Source: Lachnospiraceae bacterium MA2020 (GTDB lineage Bacteria > Bacillota > Clostridia > Lachnospirales > Lachnospiraceae). Taken from it: DNA of 64,000 nucleotides. The DNA lies in contig JQKK01000006.1 of NCBI GenBank assembly GCA_000746015.1, positions 1 through 64,000 on the forward strand, written 5' to 3'. Both the position numbers and the translations under genes were made by a program. Positions 53,348 through 63,646 of the stretch are shown here, piece after piece; the first letter of the stretch is position 1, and each line of letters starts with the position of its first letter. Below the pieces are notes generated by a model. That model had not been told where the DNA came from. It saw nothing but the letters and a program-made list of their open reading frames with translations, and made no database searches.

Positions 53348-55099
53348 TCATATAGTTGCCTTATCCACAAGATTGAGCTTTCCCTTCTCTACCCGGAAGA
53401 TATACTCACAATTCTTAATAGTAGTAAGGCGGTGCGCAATTATGAGAAGTGTCTTCTTGCCGTGAAGTCTCTCTATTGCGTCCATTACTGCTTTCTCTGT
53501 ATCATTATCCAAAGCACTTGTTGCCTCGTCAAGTACCAATATTTCCGGATTGCCGTAAAGCGCCCTTGCTATACCTATCCTCTGGCGCTGTCCCCCGGAA
53601 AGTCTGACTCCTCGCTCACCTACCTCGGTATCAAGTCCATCTGGAAGTGAACGTACAAAGTCGGCAAGCTGCGCTTCCTCCAGAGCATTCCATACTGCCT
53701 CTTCGTCGATCTTGTCACTCTCTATACCAAAAGCTACATTGCATCTGATACTCTCATCTGCAAGATAGATTGCCTGAGGTATATACGCAAGTCTCTCTGC
53801 CCAGCGAAGCGGATTCTCATGTACATTCATATTGCCGTACATGATACGTCCCTGCTTTGGGAAAAGTATACCAAGTATAACATCAGCCATAGTTGACTTG
53901 CCGGCTCCACTCGGTCCTATAAGACCGATCGATGTACCAAGTGGTATATCAAAGCTAACATCATTTAAGACTGTTTCTTCAAATCCCGGATAGCTGTAGC
54001 TGATATGCTCTACGCTTATCTTCTCAGCTTTTTCGTTTATATCTGTCAGAGGTGCCTTGTCCTCGATCTCGACGCCTATCATATCCTCAGTCTCTTTCAA
54101 GTCATGGTAGATCAGATCGATAGATGGCTTGAGGAAAGTGATGCCGTTCATATAATTGCTTATCTTTCCAACAGATGGCAAAAGCTTAAACGCTGCAACC
54201 GCAAAAGCGGCAAGCTTCGGAAGTATGCTGTCAAGACTTGTACCATTCTGAAGCTTAAATACAAGCACAAGCAATATGCTTGCCACACAGACAGACTCTA
54301 TAAGATACTTTGGAACTGTTCCAAAGAAATTAGTGTTTATAAGCGCTGTCATTTTCTTCTCGCCACAGCTTATAAACGCATTTACAAAGTACTTCTCCCG
54401 GTGAAGTATCTTGATATCTTTTACTGCACCAAGAGCCTGATTGATAGCCTGATGCATCTTGCCGTCATATTTCTGATTTTGCTGACCGTATGCATGCACC
54501 CTTTTCTTGGTAAGCACTCTGAAAGAGCCCATGCACACTACTAAAATACCCGCAACTGCTATAGACATGACAGGATCGTTTATCAGAAGATACGCTATCA
54601 GAAGCATTGAAAGAAGTCCCTCAGAGGAAACGTTCAAAACTGACAGTATAAGCTGAAAAAGCCTGTCGGTATCGAGCATTATGTTTCTTATCATGTCCGA
54701 TGTATTGTGGTCTAAGTGGTAGGTATAAGGCTTTTTTAAGTAGCAGTCTATGAGCCGTCCTGCGCACTTAAGCTGATTTTTATAGATAAATGAATACTGG
54801 CAGTAATACATGACCGTGAGGTATATATTCTTTACAAAATACATCACGATAATGACCATTACCAGAAATATAAAGAAATCAGTCACTGACTTCATGTGAA
54901 GTGTGCCATATATAGTGGCAAGCACAGGATTGGTCTCTACGACCTCCGGCTTTGATATGAGCTGTATAAGCGGCATTATGAGCGATACTCCTACAAGCTC
55001 AAGCATTGCACCGATAAATATGGCTATCAGCAGGATACACATCTGCCTTTTCTGCTTCCTGTCAAATATATAATCAAGTTTATTTAATATGTCTTTCAT
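53348..55099 (-). CDS. ABC transporter, permease fused to ATPase (PglK/flippase-like)
   Basis: A 583-residue half-transporter: six membrane helices in residues 1-330, then the ATPase with Walker A GPSGAGKST, signature LSGGQRQRIGIARAL, Walker B ILVLDEATSALD and a switch His in IIAHRLTT. Single-chain exporters of this type within glycosyltransferase clusters flip lipid-linked oligosaccharides, as PglK does, or export the product. The ATG at 55099 overlaps the preceding gene's stop (ATGA), so I prefer it to the TTG at 55108. No Wzx-type flippase is in the cluster, which supports the flippase reading. Confidence 0.87.
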   Translation of the reverse strand: MKDILNKLDYIFDRKQKRQMCILLIAIFIGAMLELVGVSLIMPLIQLISKPEVVETNPVLATIYGTLHMKSVTDFFIFLVMVIIVMYFVKNIYLTVMYYCQYSFIYKNQLKCAGRLIDCYLKKPYTYHLDHNTSDMIRNIMLDTDRLFQLILSVLNVSSEGLLSMLLIAYLLINDPVMSIAVAGILVVCMGSFRVLTKKRVHAYGQQNQKYDGKMHQAINQALGAVKDIKILHREKYFVNAFISCGEKKMTALINTNFFGTVPKYLIESVCVASILLVLVFKLQNGTSLDSILPKLAAFAVAAFKLLPSVGKISNYMNGITFLKPSIDLIYHDLKETEDMIGVEIEDKAPLTDINEKAEKISVEHISYSYPGFEETVLNDVSFDIPLGTSIGLIGPSGAGKSTMADVILGILFPKQGRIMYGNMNVHENPLRWAERLAYIPQAIYLADESIRCNVAFGIESDKIDEEAVWNALEEAQLADFVRSLPDGLDTEVGERGVRLSGGQRQRIGIARALYGNPEILVLDEATSALDNDTEKAVMDAIERLHGKKTLLIIAHRLTTIKNCEYIFRVEKGKLNLVDKATI

Positions 55100-56199
55100 C
55101 TGTTCCAAACCTTATACTTAAGTAGCTCAAGCATCTTTTTGCGATTCATTCCCGGATAGAAATAGTCCTCAAGTATGCCGGCATCTTTTTTGTTATTAGG
55201 GCCTTTTCGCGTCAGTTCATACAGCTTTATCTCATTGCCGGGTACCTTAAGCTTAATATTGGCATCTGCCGGTCTGAGTACCAGACCGTATGTTGCCTCA
55301 ACATGGTATGGCAGCGAACGTACTGACAGTACATATCTCATCTTTATAGCATCATCTCTGTACTTAAGCCCGTATATATCGGACTCATACGGCAGAAGTG
55401 CATTTTCAAAATACGCATCATATATTGCCTCAGAATTTGATATATCTGAGAAAATATAATCCCTATGCTTTCCGGTTGCAAGCGGCACCTGCAGGTCAGT
55501 ATTTGCCTTTACTGAATGCTCACCAGCGTCAAAGAAGTTGGTCGTATATGAAACTCTCGGATAAAGGAAAAGCCTGTCTGTTTCTATAAGAAACTTGATC
55601 GCATACTTGAGCCATGAACTCTCAGGCCAGTCTGCTGCATCAGACGGCATACCATTGCCATGAAGGTCCTCTCCGTCATGCTCTTTCTGCCACTCACGAA
55701 ACTCTTTCCACTGCTCTTTTGACCATGCCTGTCCCCAGCTTGATGCGATCTGCAAAAACCAGTTATCAAAGCCATCATCGATCGGCTCAAACGGCATGCG
55801 GGCAAAAACATTGAATCTGTGATTATAAAGCGAAATACCGCCTATATCATCATTTCCATCTGAGAACTCAAGTGCAGCCTTTGCAAAGCCATAAAAATAT
55901 GGCGATACAAAAAGGTCATCTTCAAGCATTATGATACTGCCATACTCCTCTGTCAGATCTCCGCACTCAAGCACATGCGCCTTAAGTCCCATACGCACAT
56001 CATGCGTGATGATCCTTTTTTCACCGTGCTCCCATACAAAGTCCTCAGCAGTTTTCTCCACTTCAGCCACATCGCTTTTATCTATACTTATGACAAGTGG
56101 TATATCTTTTTCTTCATAATCTGCTGCTGCCAAAGAACCCAGCACCCTCTTGAGCGCATCAGCTCTATTGTAAGCAACAACTACTATCGCTGGTTTCAT
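55096..56199 (-). CDS. Glycosyltransferase, GT-A fold
   Basis: A 367-residue enzyme. N-terminus [20 protein letters not shown] and [17 protein letters not shown] resemble GNT-I-type and related family 2-like transferases, in which the EDD triad binds the nucleotide-sugar metal. The Trp-rich region [20 protein letters not shown] is often found in bacterial surface-glycan transferases. It overlaps both neighbours by ATGA. The sugar is unknown. Confidence 0.8.
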   Translation of the reverse strand: MKPAIVVVAYNRADALKRVLGSLAAADYEEKDIPLVISIDKSDVAEVEKTAEDFVWEHGEKRIITHDVRMGLKAHVLECGDLTEEYGSIIMLEDDLFVSPYFYGFAKAALEFSDGNDDIGGISLYNHRFNVFARMPFEPIDDGFDNWFLQIASSWGQAWSKEQWKEFREWQKEHDGEDLHGNGMPSDAADWPESSWLKYAIKFLIETDRLFLYPRVSYTTNFFDAGEHSVKANTDLQVPLATGKHRDYIFSDISNSEAIYDAYFENALLPYESDIYGLKYRDDAIKMRYVLSVRSLPYHVEATYGLVLRPADANIKLKVPGNEIKLYELTRKGPNNKKDAGILEDYFYPGMNRKKMLELLKYKVWNR

Positions 56200-56879
56200 T
56201 TCAAAGCCTCCAACAAATCTTTTACATCTGCAAAGTCAGCTCCGTGGGACTTTATCCAATCTTCGCCTTTATCCCACCACTTAGTTTTTTCAAGTTGTTC
56301 TATAGTGTTTTCATCAAATCTGTATTTAATGACCTTCGCCGGTACTCCTACAGAAATACTGTACGGCGGAAGATCTTTAGTCACGACCGCACCTGTGCCT
56401 ACGACTGCGCCGTTTCCGATAGTCACACCATCCATTATGCGGACGTGATTGCCTATCCAGACGTCGTTTCCTATCCTGATCTCCCCCTTCTTTTCATCAA
56501 AAATATGCTCTCTTGCATATGAAAAACCAAAAACCGGGGTAGGATCAGTGAATGCCGGATGCATGGCTGCTATCTTTGTCGTTGGATGTGAGCCTATCAC
56601 TGTCGATACATCCGCTCCTATAGAAGTGTATCTGCCTATGATAGTATCCGTAAAGTCGCCATTTTTATTGATATAAGAGCCAAATCCAAGCCTTCCATTT
56701 ACAAATGAAGTGCTCTTGCCAAGATAATTGCGCCCCTCAAACTCTGCTCTCCTGAAATATGAATGTGAGTCAAAACGGCTTTTTGTCCGCATCTCAAGAA
56801 GTGTCTTTTTTACCTCAAAGACGCTCGCGCGATAAATTGCACTTAAAAGCCGCTCAAGCTTTTTGCCAAAAAGTCCCAT
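56196..56879 (-). CDS. CatB-related hexapeptide-repeat O-acetyltransferase
   Basis: A 227-residue left-handed beta-helix acyltransferase. Hexapeptide turns are seen from about 75, with [24 protein letters not shown] followed by [29 protein letters not shown], here given as two parts of one segment. The active-site His is in VIGSHPTTK. Relatives acetylate sugars of surface polysaccharides or xenobiotics; the cluster favours a polysaccharide role. GAAGAGGG precedes the ATG. Confidence 0.87.
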   Translation of the reverse strand: MGLFGKKLERLLSAIYRASVFEVKKTLLEMRTKSRFDSHSYFRRAEFEGRNYLGKSTSFVNGRLGFGSYINKNGDFTDTIIGRYTSIGADVSTVIGSHPTTKIAAMHPAFTDPTPVFGFSYAREHIFDEKKGEIRIGNDVWIGNHVRIMDGVTIGNGAVVGTGAVVTKDLPPYSISVGVPAKVIKYRFDENTIEQLEKTKWWDKGEDWIKSHGADFADVKDLLEALK

Positions 56880-56881
56880 TT

Positions 56882-57697
56882 TCAGCCCTCTTCTGCTACT
56901 CTCTTCTGTCCCCTCATCTTGCGCTGTATCTTTCTGATCCAGTATTTAAGCCACCCGGGGAAATAGTCCATGCCAAACTGTCTTATATTAATGGACCACA
57001 TATTTTTCTTTATCTCTTCATCGGACGGTGTTGCAATGCCCCTCTCCCTGCGGATTGCTATGGACTCTAGATAAGTATCTTTAAGTCTCACGCTTGAAAC
57101 ACCTGTCTTGCTTACCTTTGCTATAAGAACTCCTGTGTCAGAATAAACTGCACCTGCTTTATAGCCTTGGAGAAGGAAATTGTAGTCTGCGCCGATCTTC
57201 CACTTCAGATCAAAAGGATACTTTTCGAGTAATTCTTTCTTTGCAAAAACGCTCTGATGTGAAAACGGCATCCTCTGCTCTATAAGCTCAGGACACTTGC
57301 GGAAATAGTGAAACTCACCAAACTCTTCCTCTGCAGTATCTCCAAAAAGAAGGTCGGAAGCTGACCAGTCGCGTCCTTCAAATATCGTTGAAAGAACACT
57401 ATCAGAGAAGTACGCATCTCCGGAGTTCATGAAATTTATCCATTCACCCTTTGCCTCCCTGACTGCTATGTTCATAGCATCATAAAGACCCTTATCATTC
57501 TCAGAGATTATCCTGTAAGATATTCCCTTCTTTTCAAAATCTTCCCTATAGCTCTCAGCTACACGCTTTGTACCGTCAGTAGATCCGCCATCTTTTATGA
57601 TATATTCAAAGTCCGTATACGTCTGTGAAAGCACTGACTCGATAGTTGCTGATATATACTTTTCTTCGTTATAGCATATCGTTATTATAGTTATCAT
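56882..57697 (-). CDS. Glycosyltransferase family 2
   Basis: A 271-residue GT-A enzyme of the WcaA/colanic-acid type: [32 protein letters not shown] (with KDGGS instead of the usual VDDGS) and [11 protein letters not shown] at the metal site. The acceptor region includes [15 protein letters not shown], common in family 2 enzymes of capsule clusters. I chose the ATG at 57697, which follows GGAG; the longer frame overlaps the previous gene. Confidence 0.87.
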   Translation of the reverse strand: MITIITICYNEEKYISATIESVLSQTYTDFEYIIKDGGSTDGTKRVAESYREDFEKKGISYRIISENDKGLYDAMNIAVREAKGEWINFMNSGDAYFSDSVLSTIFEGRDWSASDLLFGDTAEEEFGEFHYFRKCPELIEQRMPFSHQSVFAKKELLEKYPFDLKWKIGADYNFLLQGYKAGAVYSDTGVLIAKVSKTGVSSVRLKDTYLESIAIRRERGIATPSDEEIKKNMWSINIRQFGMDYFPGWLKYWIRKIQRKMRGQKRVAEEG

Positions 57698-57710
57698 TTT
57701 GCTCCGGCCC

Positions 57711-58808
57711 TTATCTAAGTTTTTCATAAAGCTTTGCCACTATAGGCTCCCAGCGGAAGTCATGCCATGTGTAGTCTGCTATCTCTACCGCCCTTGCCTC
57801 CCAGTCTGCCTCTGAGTTCATGAGTCTGACAAAAGAGCCGGAAAGTGCCATCGTATCGTCTACCGGCACGATATATCCAAATTTGCCGTCATTATAAATA
57901 TCACGTCCAGCAGGAACTCCCGTTGTTGTCACCAGAAAGTCGCCATTAGCCGCTGCCTCAAGCAATACTATACCAAAGCTCTCACTTCTGGACGGAAGTG
58001 TAAATATCTTTGCCTTCCTGTAATAGCTGTTGAGCTCTTTTTTATCTGTGATCGGTCCTGTAAAGATTATCCTGTCTTTAAGATCTGCATGGCGAGCCAT
58101 AAAGCTGTCAATAAATCCTCTGAAACTCGGCTCTATAGGTCCTACAAGCACAAGCTTCCAGTCATTTTGTGCCGCTGCGCCTGCAAAAGCATTTAAGAGC
58201 ACGTCTGTAGCCTTGGGATATGTGCCAAGATTACCTACTGTAAGGATAATATTCTCCTTGCCAAACTCATTAACAGGCTTTTCGTCATCTGAATAAAAGC
58301 CATTTGGTATATAAATGACCTTTGAGCCGTACTTCTTCTCAAGCCACTCACTTATGACCGTTGTCTCAACTGATATAACATCAGCAAGCTTCATAGTCAT
58401 TCGCTTTATAAATCCCACAGGATTCCACATGAGAAGCCTTCTGTAGCCGTTTAAGTCCATATCAAGCTTGAGATAGCCCTTTCCTTCCGGCTTTTTACGA
58501 AACTTATATATGAGAAGATATACAAACGATGACAGATTCAGATGGTATACGTTGAGGACATCGATCGCATGGGCATTCTTCCATACGTACTTTGCACCCG
58601 CAATGATAGGAGATATAGGATTTTTCTTTAAGAACTGTATCTTAAGTCCCTTTACTTCCTTTTCAAGATACGGATAAGACTCCTCGTTTTTGTATGATAC
58701 CATGACGGACTTCACGCCATAGTCACGATTTAACATATATGGGATCATCCCAACATCTTTTAACAGATGAACATTTTCTAATCTTGTAAAAAGCGTTACA
58801 AATACCAT
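57711..58808 (-). CDS. Glycosyltransferase family 4
   Basis: A 365-residue GT-B enzyme. The C-terminal half has ENIILTVGNLGTYPKATDVLL, IIFTGPITDKKELNSYYRKA and FTLPSRSESFGIVLLEAAA, the nucleotide-binding signature with the EX7E pair of retaining GT4 enzymes. The ATG at 58808 follows GGGAGGCGG. Its start is only 35 bp from the divergent gene at 58844, so its promoter must lie inside that gene. Confidence 0.88.
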   Translation of the reverse strand: MVFVTLFTRLENVHLLKDVGMIPYMLNRDYGVKSVMVSYKNEESYPYLEKEVKGLKIQFLKKNPISPIIAGAKYVWKNAHAIDVLNVYHLNLSSFVYLLIYKFRKKPEGKGYLKLDMDLNGYRRLLMWNPVGFIKRMTMKLADVISVETTVISEWLEKKYGSKVIYIPNGFYSDDEKPVNEFGKENIILTVGNLGTYPKATDVLLNAFAGAAAQNDWKLVLVGPIEPSFRGFIDSFMARHADLKDRIIFTGPITDKKELNSYYRKAKIFTLPSRSESFGIVLLEAAANGDFLVTTTGVPAGRDIYNDGKFGYIVPVDDTMALSGSFVRLMNSEADWEARAVEIADYTWHDFRWEPIVAKLYEKLR

Positions 58809-58843
58809 TGCCGCCTCCCTCATAAACGAATATAATAAGTAAT

Positions 58844-59719
58844 ATGAAAACAAATCTTATTATACTTAATTATAACGATGCAGAGCGAACACGCAAGCTT
58901 GCATCCGAAACTTCAAAATATGATATTTTTGACCATGTGGTCGTAGTTGACAATGCATCGACGGACGACTCTTATGAAAAGCTAAAAGAGATCTGCTCTG
59001 AAAAAATAGCAGTCATCAAATCGCCTGTCAACGGTGGCTACGCCAAGGGTAATAACTATGGGTGTCTTTATGCCCTTGAGCACTTTTCACCCGATATACT
59101 CTTCATAGCCAACCCTGATGTCTCTTTCAGCGAAGAGACTGCATCTGCCATGGCTGACGCCCTTAAGCTCTATCCAAAACTTGGAGTTGTGGCTCCACTT
59201 GTCAATCAGGGCTGTAATGTATGGAATGCTCCATCATTCATCGGTATGATAGAGAGCCTTTTTCTTGTATGGTTCACCCTTGATAAAAAGCTTATCCGCA
59301 GGCGCATACTATCGTCAAATGAGCCACTGGTAAAGGTCGGAGTCGTTGAAGGGTCATTTTATGCCCTTTCTGCCGAGAGCTATAAACGTGTCTGTGGCTT
59401 TGACGAAAGGACTTTTCTCTATGCCGAGGAGATCATACTCTCAAGCCGTATGAATGCTAACGACTACTATATCGGTGTTTTGAAAAATGAGCGCTACGAT
59501 CACCTGCACTCAGCAAGTATCCGAAAGCACTACAATTCTTCAAAAGCACGAACATTCCCGCATTTTGTAAAGAGTTTCAAGATATACAATCGTCACTATC
59601 TGAAAACTTCCAAAACGCAGGATCTGATATATGATATATGCTGCTCAGCCGCTTACGTTGAAAGGCTCGTGTACGACTTTGTCATGAGGATTAAACAAGA
59701 GATGCTAAATCTGATATAG
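58844..59719 (+). CDS. Glycosyltransferase family 2 (rhamnosyltransferase-like), opposite strand
   Basis: A 291-residue GT-A enzyme with LIILNYNDAERTRKLASETS, VVVDNASTDDSYEKL, NGGYAKGNNYG and FIANPDVSFSE, the pattern of dTDP-rhamnosyl and related transferases, followed by VEGSFYALSAESYKRVCGFDE-type residues here split as EGSFYALSAESYKR and CGFDERTFLYAEE. It is the only plus-strand gene of the polysaccharide cluster, has no clear ribosome site, starts 35 bp from a divergent gene and overlaps the convergent GT4 gene by 29 bp. Confidence 0.85.
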   Translation: MKTNLIILNYNDAERTRKLASETSKYDIFDHVVVVDNASTDDSYEKLKEICSEKIAVIKSPVNGGYAKGNNYGCLYALEHFSPDILFIANPDVSFSEETASAMADALKLYPKLGVVAPLVNQGCNVWNAPSFIGMIESLFLVWFTLDKKLIRRRILSSNEPLVKVGVVEGSFYALSAESYKRVCGFDERTFLYAEEIILSSRMNANDYYIGVLKNERYDHLHSASIRKHYNSSKARTFPHFVKSFKIYNRHYLKTSKTQDLIYDICCSAAYVERLVYDFVMRIKQEMLNLI

Positions 59720-60803
59720 TATCTACCATATGCTCCCATGAAAAGCGCCTTGCGTCAACGCGTATATTTGCTTCAAAATCAACTCCGGAATTCTTTAGCT
59801 CGTAGAAATGCCTTACTGCCCTTGATAGATCACGGGCATCTTCGCTGCGACAAAGAACTCCGGTCTTTTCGTCTGTGACAACCTCTGGAAGCCCGCCGAC
59901 TCTGGTAGCTATCACCGGCTTCTCAAAGCCAAAAGCTATCTGAGCTATGCCGCTCTGTGTCGCATCTGTATACGGAAGCACTACCGCATCGCATGATACA
60001 AAATATTTCTCTACCTCGCGGTCCGGTGTATATCCGTCATGTATCTCAACTCTTTCCCCTATGCCAAGCTTATCTATGAGCTCGTCATACTCAGGTCTTG
60101 AGCCGCCAAAATCTCCCACGACTTTCAGATATACATCATCAAGCTCCTTCAGGGCTTCGAGAATATACTTAAGCCCCTTGTAAGGACGCACAAATCCAAA
60201 GAAAAGAAGTGTCTTTTTATCTGACTCTACAGCTTTCTCTGTATGAAAATTAAAGGCGCTGTATGTAGGATGCATGTTTACTGCATACTTTGCTTTTTTG
60301 ACTATCGTACAAAGCTCAGCAGCTTCTTTCTCTGAATGAAGTACAAAGTAGTCCCCTCTTTTCAATGTCATTTTAGTAAGTAATCTGTCAAGTGGGAATC
60401 TCTCATGTGGAAATACATTGTGACATGTAAACATTACCTTTGCACGGATCAATCTTGTAAGCATGATATAGCATGGTGCAAAGTAAGGGTGCCACCACTC
60501 TACTATGACAAGATCAGGCTTGAGAGCATTGATCCTGCCTGCAGTGGCTATTATATTAAACGGATTTGCAGTATTAAGCCAGTAGCGCGTATCCATAAAC
60601 TTAAAACTATCGTTTGTATAGTCTCTCTGCTCTTTTTTGAAAAGCAGCTTCGGATACTGCATCGAATATGAGACCACAGTTGTGTCGTATCTCTCACTCA
60701 GCGAACGCGCTAAGATACCCGTATAATGGGAAATTCCCCCTTTATACGGGTACACAGGGCCTACGATTACTATTTTTTTATCAGTCTTTTTTGTGACTTT
60801 CAT
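59691..60803 (-). CDS. Glycosyltransferase family 4
   Basis: A 370-residue GT-B enzyme. It begins KIVIVGPVYPYKGGISHYTG, with LLFFGFVRPYKGLKYILEAL in the middle and CDAVVLPYTDATQSGIAQIA for the donor site. The ATG at 60803 follows GAGGAAG; it overlaps the upstream gene by 23 bases. The C-terminal end overlaps the convergent plus-strand transferase by 29 bp. Confidence 0.88.
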   Translation of the reverse strand: MKVTKKTDKKIVIVGPVYPYKGGISHYTGILARSLSERYDTTVVSYSMQYPKLLFKKEQRDYTNDSFKFMDTRYWLNTANPFNIIATAGRINALKPDLVIVEWWHPYFAPCYIMLTRLIRAKVMFTCHNVFPHERFPLDRLLTKMTLKRGDYFVLHSEKEAAELCTIVKKAKYAVNMHPTYSAFNFHTEKAVESDKKTLLFFGFVRPYKGLKYILEALKELDDVYLKVVGDFGGSRPEYDELIDKLGIGERVEIHDGYTPDREVEKYFVSCDAVVLPYTDATQSGIAQIAFGFEKPVIATRVGGLPEVVTDEKTGVLCRSEDARDLSRAVRHFYELKNSGVDFEANIRVDARRFSWEHMVDTISDLASLV

Positions 60804-61764
60804 TAAGCACTTCCTCATCATACTTAGCGCCTGCTTCGATGCGGCGTATCCTGTACTGGATATCCTCAAGTATCTTGCGGTTGGCGGCGATTATGTCAGC
60901 CTGCAGTCCCATGATGAAGGTCGAGAACCCAAGCATCATCAATGTGCTTGCAAGTATAAGGGACTGTATATGTCCAACTCCCTGGCCTTTTGTATAGAAC
61001 ATCACAAATCTGCCTGCAAGTACCAGTCCTATGATAAATGGAATAGCACCTACTATTGTGAAGAATGTCAGAGGACGATACATCATATAGGCACGCGCTA
61101 TAGTAAGGATAGACTTCTTGATATAGCCGCCCATTGTGCTGAAAAGTCTTGACTTTCTAAGCTCTCTGTTTGTGCTGATAGGTACGGATGTTATCGCCAT
61201 CTTATTACGGCCTGCCTGCACAATGGTTTCGAGAGTATATGTATAATTGTTTATAACATTGATATGCATTGCCGCATCACGCGAAAATGCTCTAAATCCA
61301 CTTGGTGCATCAGGTATATCTGTTGCAGATGCCTTACGCACTACAAAGCTTCCAAGATGCTGAAGCTTCTTTTTAAGTGGTGAGAAATCCGGTGTGTCGT
61401 CTATCGGACGCTCTCCGATGACTATCTCTGCCTCATGGTTGAGGATAGGACGCACAAGCTTCTCTATATCTGCGCCGCAGTACTGATTATCTGCGTCTGT
61501 ATTAACGATGATATCTGCGCCATTTCTAAGACAGGCATCAAGTCCTGCTATGAATCCTTTTGCAAGACCCTTATTCTTGACAAATGATACGACGTAATTA
61601 ACACCCCATCTTTTTGCAACCTCTACGGTATCATCTGTACTACCGTCGTTGATGATAAGGTACTCTATCTCGTCTATGCCGTCGATATGCTTTGGAAGAT
61701 CGTTCAGCGCAACCTCCAGTGTCTTTGCCTCATTAAGACAAGGTATCTGTATTATGAGTTTCAT
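60781..61764 (-). CDS. Membrane glycosyltransferase family 2 (DPM1/polyprenyl-phosphate type)
   Basis: A 327-residue protein. The GT-A domain has LIIQIPCLNEAKTLEVALND, YLIINDGSTDDTVEV and IIVNTDADNQYCG. Two membrane helices follow at about 233-255 and 265-290, then a basic, helical tail. This is the architecture of enzymes that load a sugar onto polyprenyl phosphate or transfer it on the membrane. GAGGAG precedes the ATG. It is the first glycosyltransferase of the cluster, directly behind the U32 gene. Confidence 0.88.
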   Translation of the reverse strand: MKLIIQIPCLNEAKTLEVALNDLPKHIDGIDEIEYLIINDGSTDDTVEVAKRWGVNYVVSFVKNKGLAKGFIAGLDACLRNGADIIVNTDADNQYCGADIEKLVRPILNHEAEIVIGERPIDDTPDFSPLKKKLQHLGSFVVRKASATDIPDAPSGFRAFSRDAAMHINVINNYTYTLETIVQAGRNKMAITSVPISTNRELRKSRLFSTMGGYIKKSILTIARAYMMYRPLTFFTIVGAIPFIIGLVLAGRFVMFYTKGQGVGHIQSLILASTLMMLGFSTFIMGLQADIIAANRKILEDIQYRIRRIEAGAKYDEEVLNESHKKD

Positions 61765-61766
61765 TT

Positions 61767-62999
61767 TTAGTTGAGCTCCTCTTTTCGTCTAAGCAGGTCC
61801 TGAACATCAGGTATCTTTGAAAGCTTCACATAGAGCTTCTGCTTTGGATGTGGTGCAGACTCCATAATACCATGCTCATCGCTTCTTATTGACTCTACAG
61901 TGACAAACTCGTTTACAAAGTTTGGCTTCATTATCTCTATCGTTTCGCCAACACTGAACTTATTTTTCTGATGGATCACTGCCTCGCCATTTTCATTAAT
62001 ACCCTCTATGATACCAAGGAAAGTATAATCTGTCGAATAGGTATTATTTGTATATATCTGAGACTCCTCATTTGGCTTTCCAAACCAGAAACCTGTGCAG
62101 AAATCTCTTGTTGTACACTTGCGGATTTCTTCTTTATACCAGTCCATATTTGCCTGATATTTCTCAGGAGATTCCTTAAAGTCGTCTATAGCTCGTCTGT
62201 ATGTCCTTGCAGTTGCTGCAACATAGAGGGCTGTCTTCATTCTTCCCTCGATCTTGAAGCTGTCAACTCCGGCATCAATAAGCTCCGGAATATGCTCAAT
62301 CATGCAGAGATCTTTTGAGTTAAAGATAAATGTTCCTCTGTCATTCTCCTCGATAGGAAGATACTCGCCCGGACGGTTTACTTCAGCTACCGCATACTTC
62401 CAACGGCACGGATGCTTGCACTCGCCGTGATTTGCATCATGCCCTGTGAAGTAATTTGAAAGAAGGCATCTTCCAGAATATGAGATGCACATAGCTCCAT
62501 GTACAAAAGACTCTATCTCAAGATCATCAGGGATATGAGCTCTGATGTCCTTTACTTCTGCCAAAGAAAGCTCGCGGGCAGAAACTACACGCTTTGCTCC
62601 CATCTTGTGCCAGAACTGGAATGTACGATAATTTGTATTATTTGCCTGTGTACTGATATGAAGATCGATCTCAGGGCAGTTTTCCTGCGCAAGAGTAAAC
62701 ATACCCGGATCTGCCACGATCAAAGCATCAGGCCCGATCTCTCTGATCTCCTTAAAATACCTGGCAGCCTCCTCTAAATCATTGTCATGTGCAAGGATAT
62801 TAGCTGTTACGTATACCTTTACACCCTTTTTGTGCGCAAACTCAATGCCTTCTGACATCTCCTCAGCTGTAAAATTCTTTGCACCGGCTCTGAGTCCCAT
62901 TGTCTCTCCACCGATAAATACAGCATCTGCGCCAAAAGTTACTGCCGTCTTAAGTTCTTCAAGTCCCTTTGAAGGGATAAGTAATTCCACATTTCTCAT
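61767..62999 (-). CDS. Peptidase U32 family protein
   Basis: A 410-residue U32 protein (YrrO/YhbU-type). It starts VELLIPSKGLEELKTAVTFGADAV and carries the family signature ESFVHGAMCISYSGRCLLSN with downstream conserved cysteines (GECKHPCRWKY). Members are now mostly linked to tRNA or ubiquinone hydroxylation (TrhP/RlhA relatives) rather than proteolysis; in clostridia the tRNA role is likeliest. It lies five bases after the O-methyltransferase gene. Confidence 0.92.
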   Translation of the reverse strand: MRNVELLIPSKGLEELKTAVTFGADAVFIGGETMGLRAGAKNFTAEEMSEGIEFAHKKGVKVYVTANILAHDNDLEEAARYFKEIREIGPDALIVADPGMFTLAQENCPEIDLHISTQANNTNYRTFQFWHKMGAKRVVSARELSLAEVKDIRAHIPDDLEIESFVHGAMCISYSGRCLLSNYFTGHDANHGECKHPCRWKYAVAEVNRPGEYLPIEENDRGTFIFNSKDLCMIEHIPELIDAGVDSFKIEGRMKTALYVAATARTYRRAIDDFKESPEKYQANMDWYKEEIRKCTTRDFCTGFWFGKPNEESQIYTNNTYSTDYTFLGIIEGINENGEAVIHQKNKFSVGETIEIMKPNFVNEFVTVESIRSDEHGIMESAPHPKQKLYVKLSKIPDVQDLLRRKEELN

Positions 63000-63004
63000 A
63001 AATC

Positions 63005-63646
63005 TTAATTCCTAACTGCTAATGTAACACCGTCTCCAAGTGGCAATATCACCGAAGTGAATCTCTCATCATGGTTCATTTTATACAAAAAGTCGCGCAT
63101 GCGCTTATGTATAGTCCTGTCGCGTCTTGTCACAGCAAACTTTGACTCGATGATATCTCCATCCTGCAGGCAATTATCCGCTGCCACTATACCGCCATTT
63201 TTCAGAAGTCTTGCGGCCTCCTCAAGATAGTAGGGATACTGGGCCTTTGCCGCATCTATAAATACCATATCAAAATACGGCTCAAGCGTCGGAAGTATAT
63301 CCTCTGCATTGCCTGTAAGCAACGTTATCTTATCTTTATAGCCCGAAAGCTCCATATTGCTCTTTGCTATGGGTATCCTTTTTTCATAATTTTCTATAGT
63401 TGTAATATGTGTATCCTCGCCGCTGTACTCAGCCATGAGGATAGACGAAAAACCTACCGCTGCGCCAATCTCAAGTATCTTCTTAGGCTTATGGGCAGCA
63501 AGCAGAAATTTAAGGAGAGTCTGTGTCTCTCTCCTTATGATGGGAACCCGGTTTTCGCGCGCTGTGCTTTCCAATTCATTTAAAAATGGCGTATTCCCGG
63601 TGTTCAGGGAGTTAATATACGCCACACATCTTTCATTTACTATCAC
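63005..63646 (-). CDS. SAM-dependent O-methyltransferase (COG4122 type)
   Basis: A 213-residue class I methyltransferase. MIVNERCVAYINSLNTG is the usual start, ILEIGAAVGFSSILMAEY is motif I, and FDMVFIDAAKAQYPYYLEEA is the catechol-OMT-like motif. In Firmicutes this gene next to U32 and MltG corresponds to TrmR (YrrM), a tRNA wobble-uridine methyltransferase, and U32 partners act on the same tRNA position. I chose a GTG start at 63646 by family alignment; an ATG at 63679 is also in frame. Confidence 0.87.
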   Translation of the reverse strand: MIVNERCVAYINSLNTGNTPFLNELESTARENRVPIIRRETQTLLKFLLAAHKPKKILEIGAAVGFSSILMAEYSGEDTHITTIENYEKRIPIAKSNMELSGYKDKITLLTGNAEDILPTLEPYFDMVFIDAAKAQYPYYLEEAARLLKNGGIVAADNCLQDGDIIESKFAVTRRDRTIHKRMRDFLYKMNHDERFTSVILPLGDGVTLAVRN

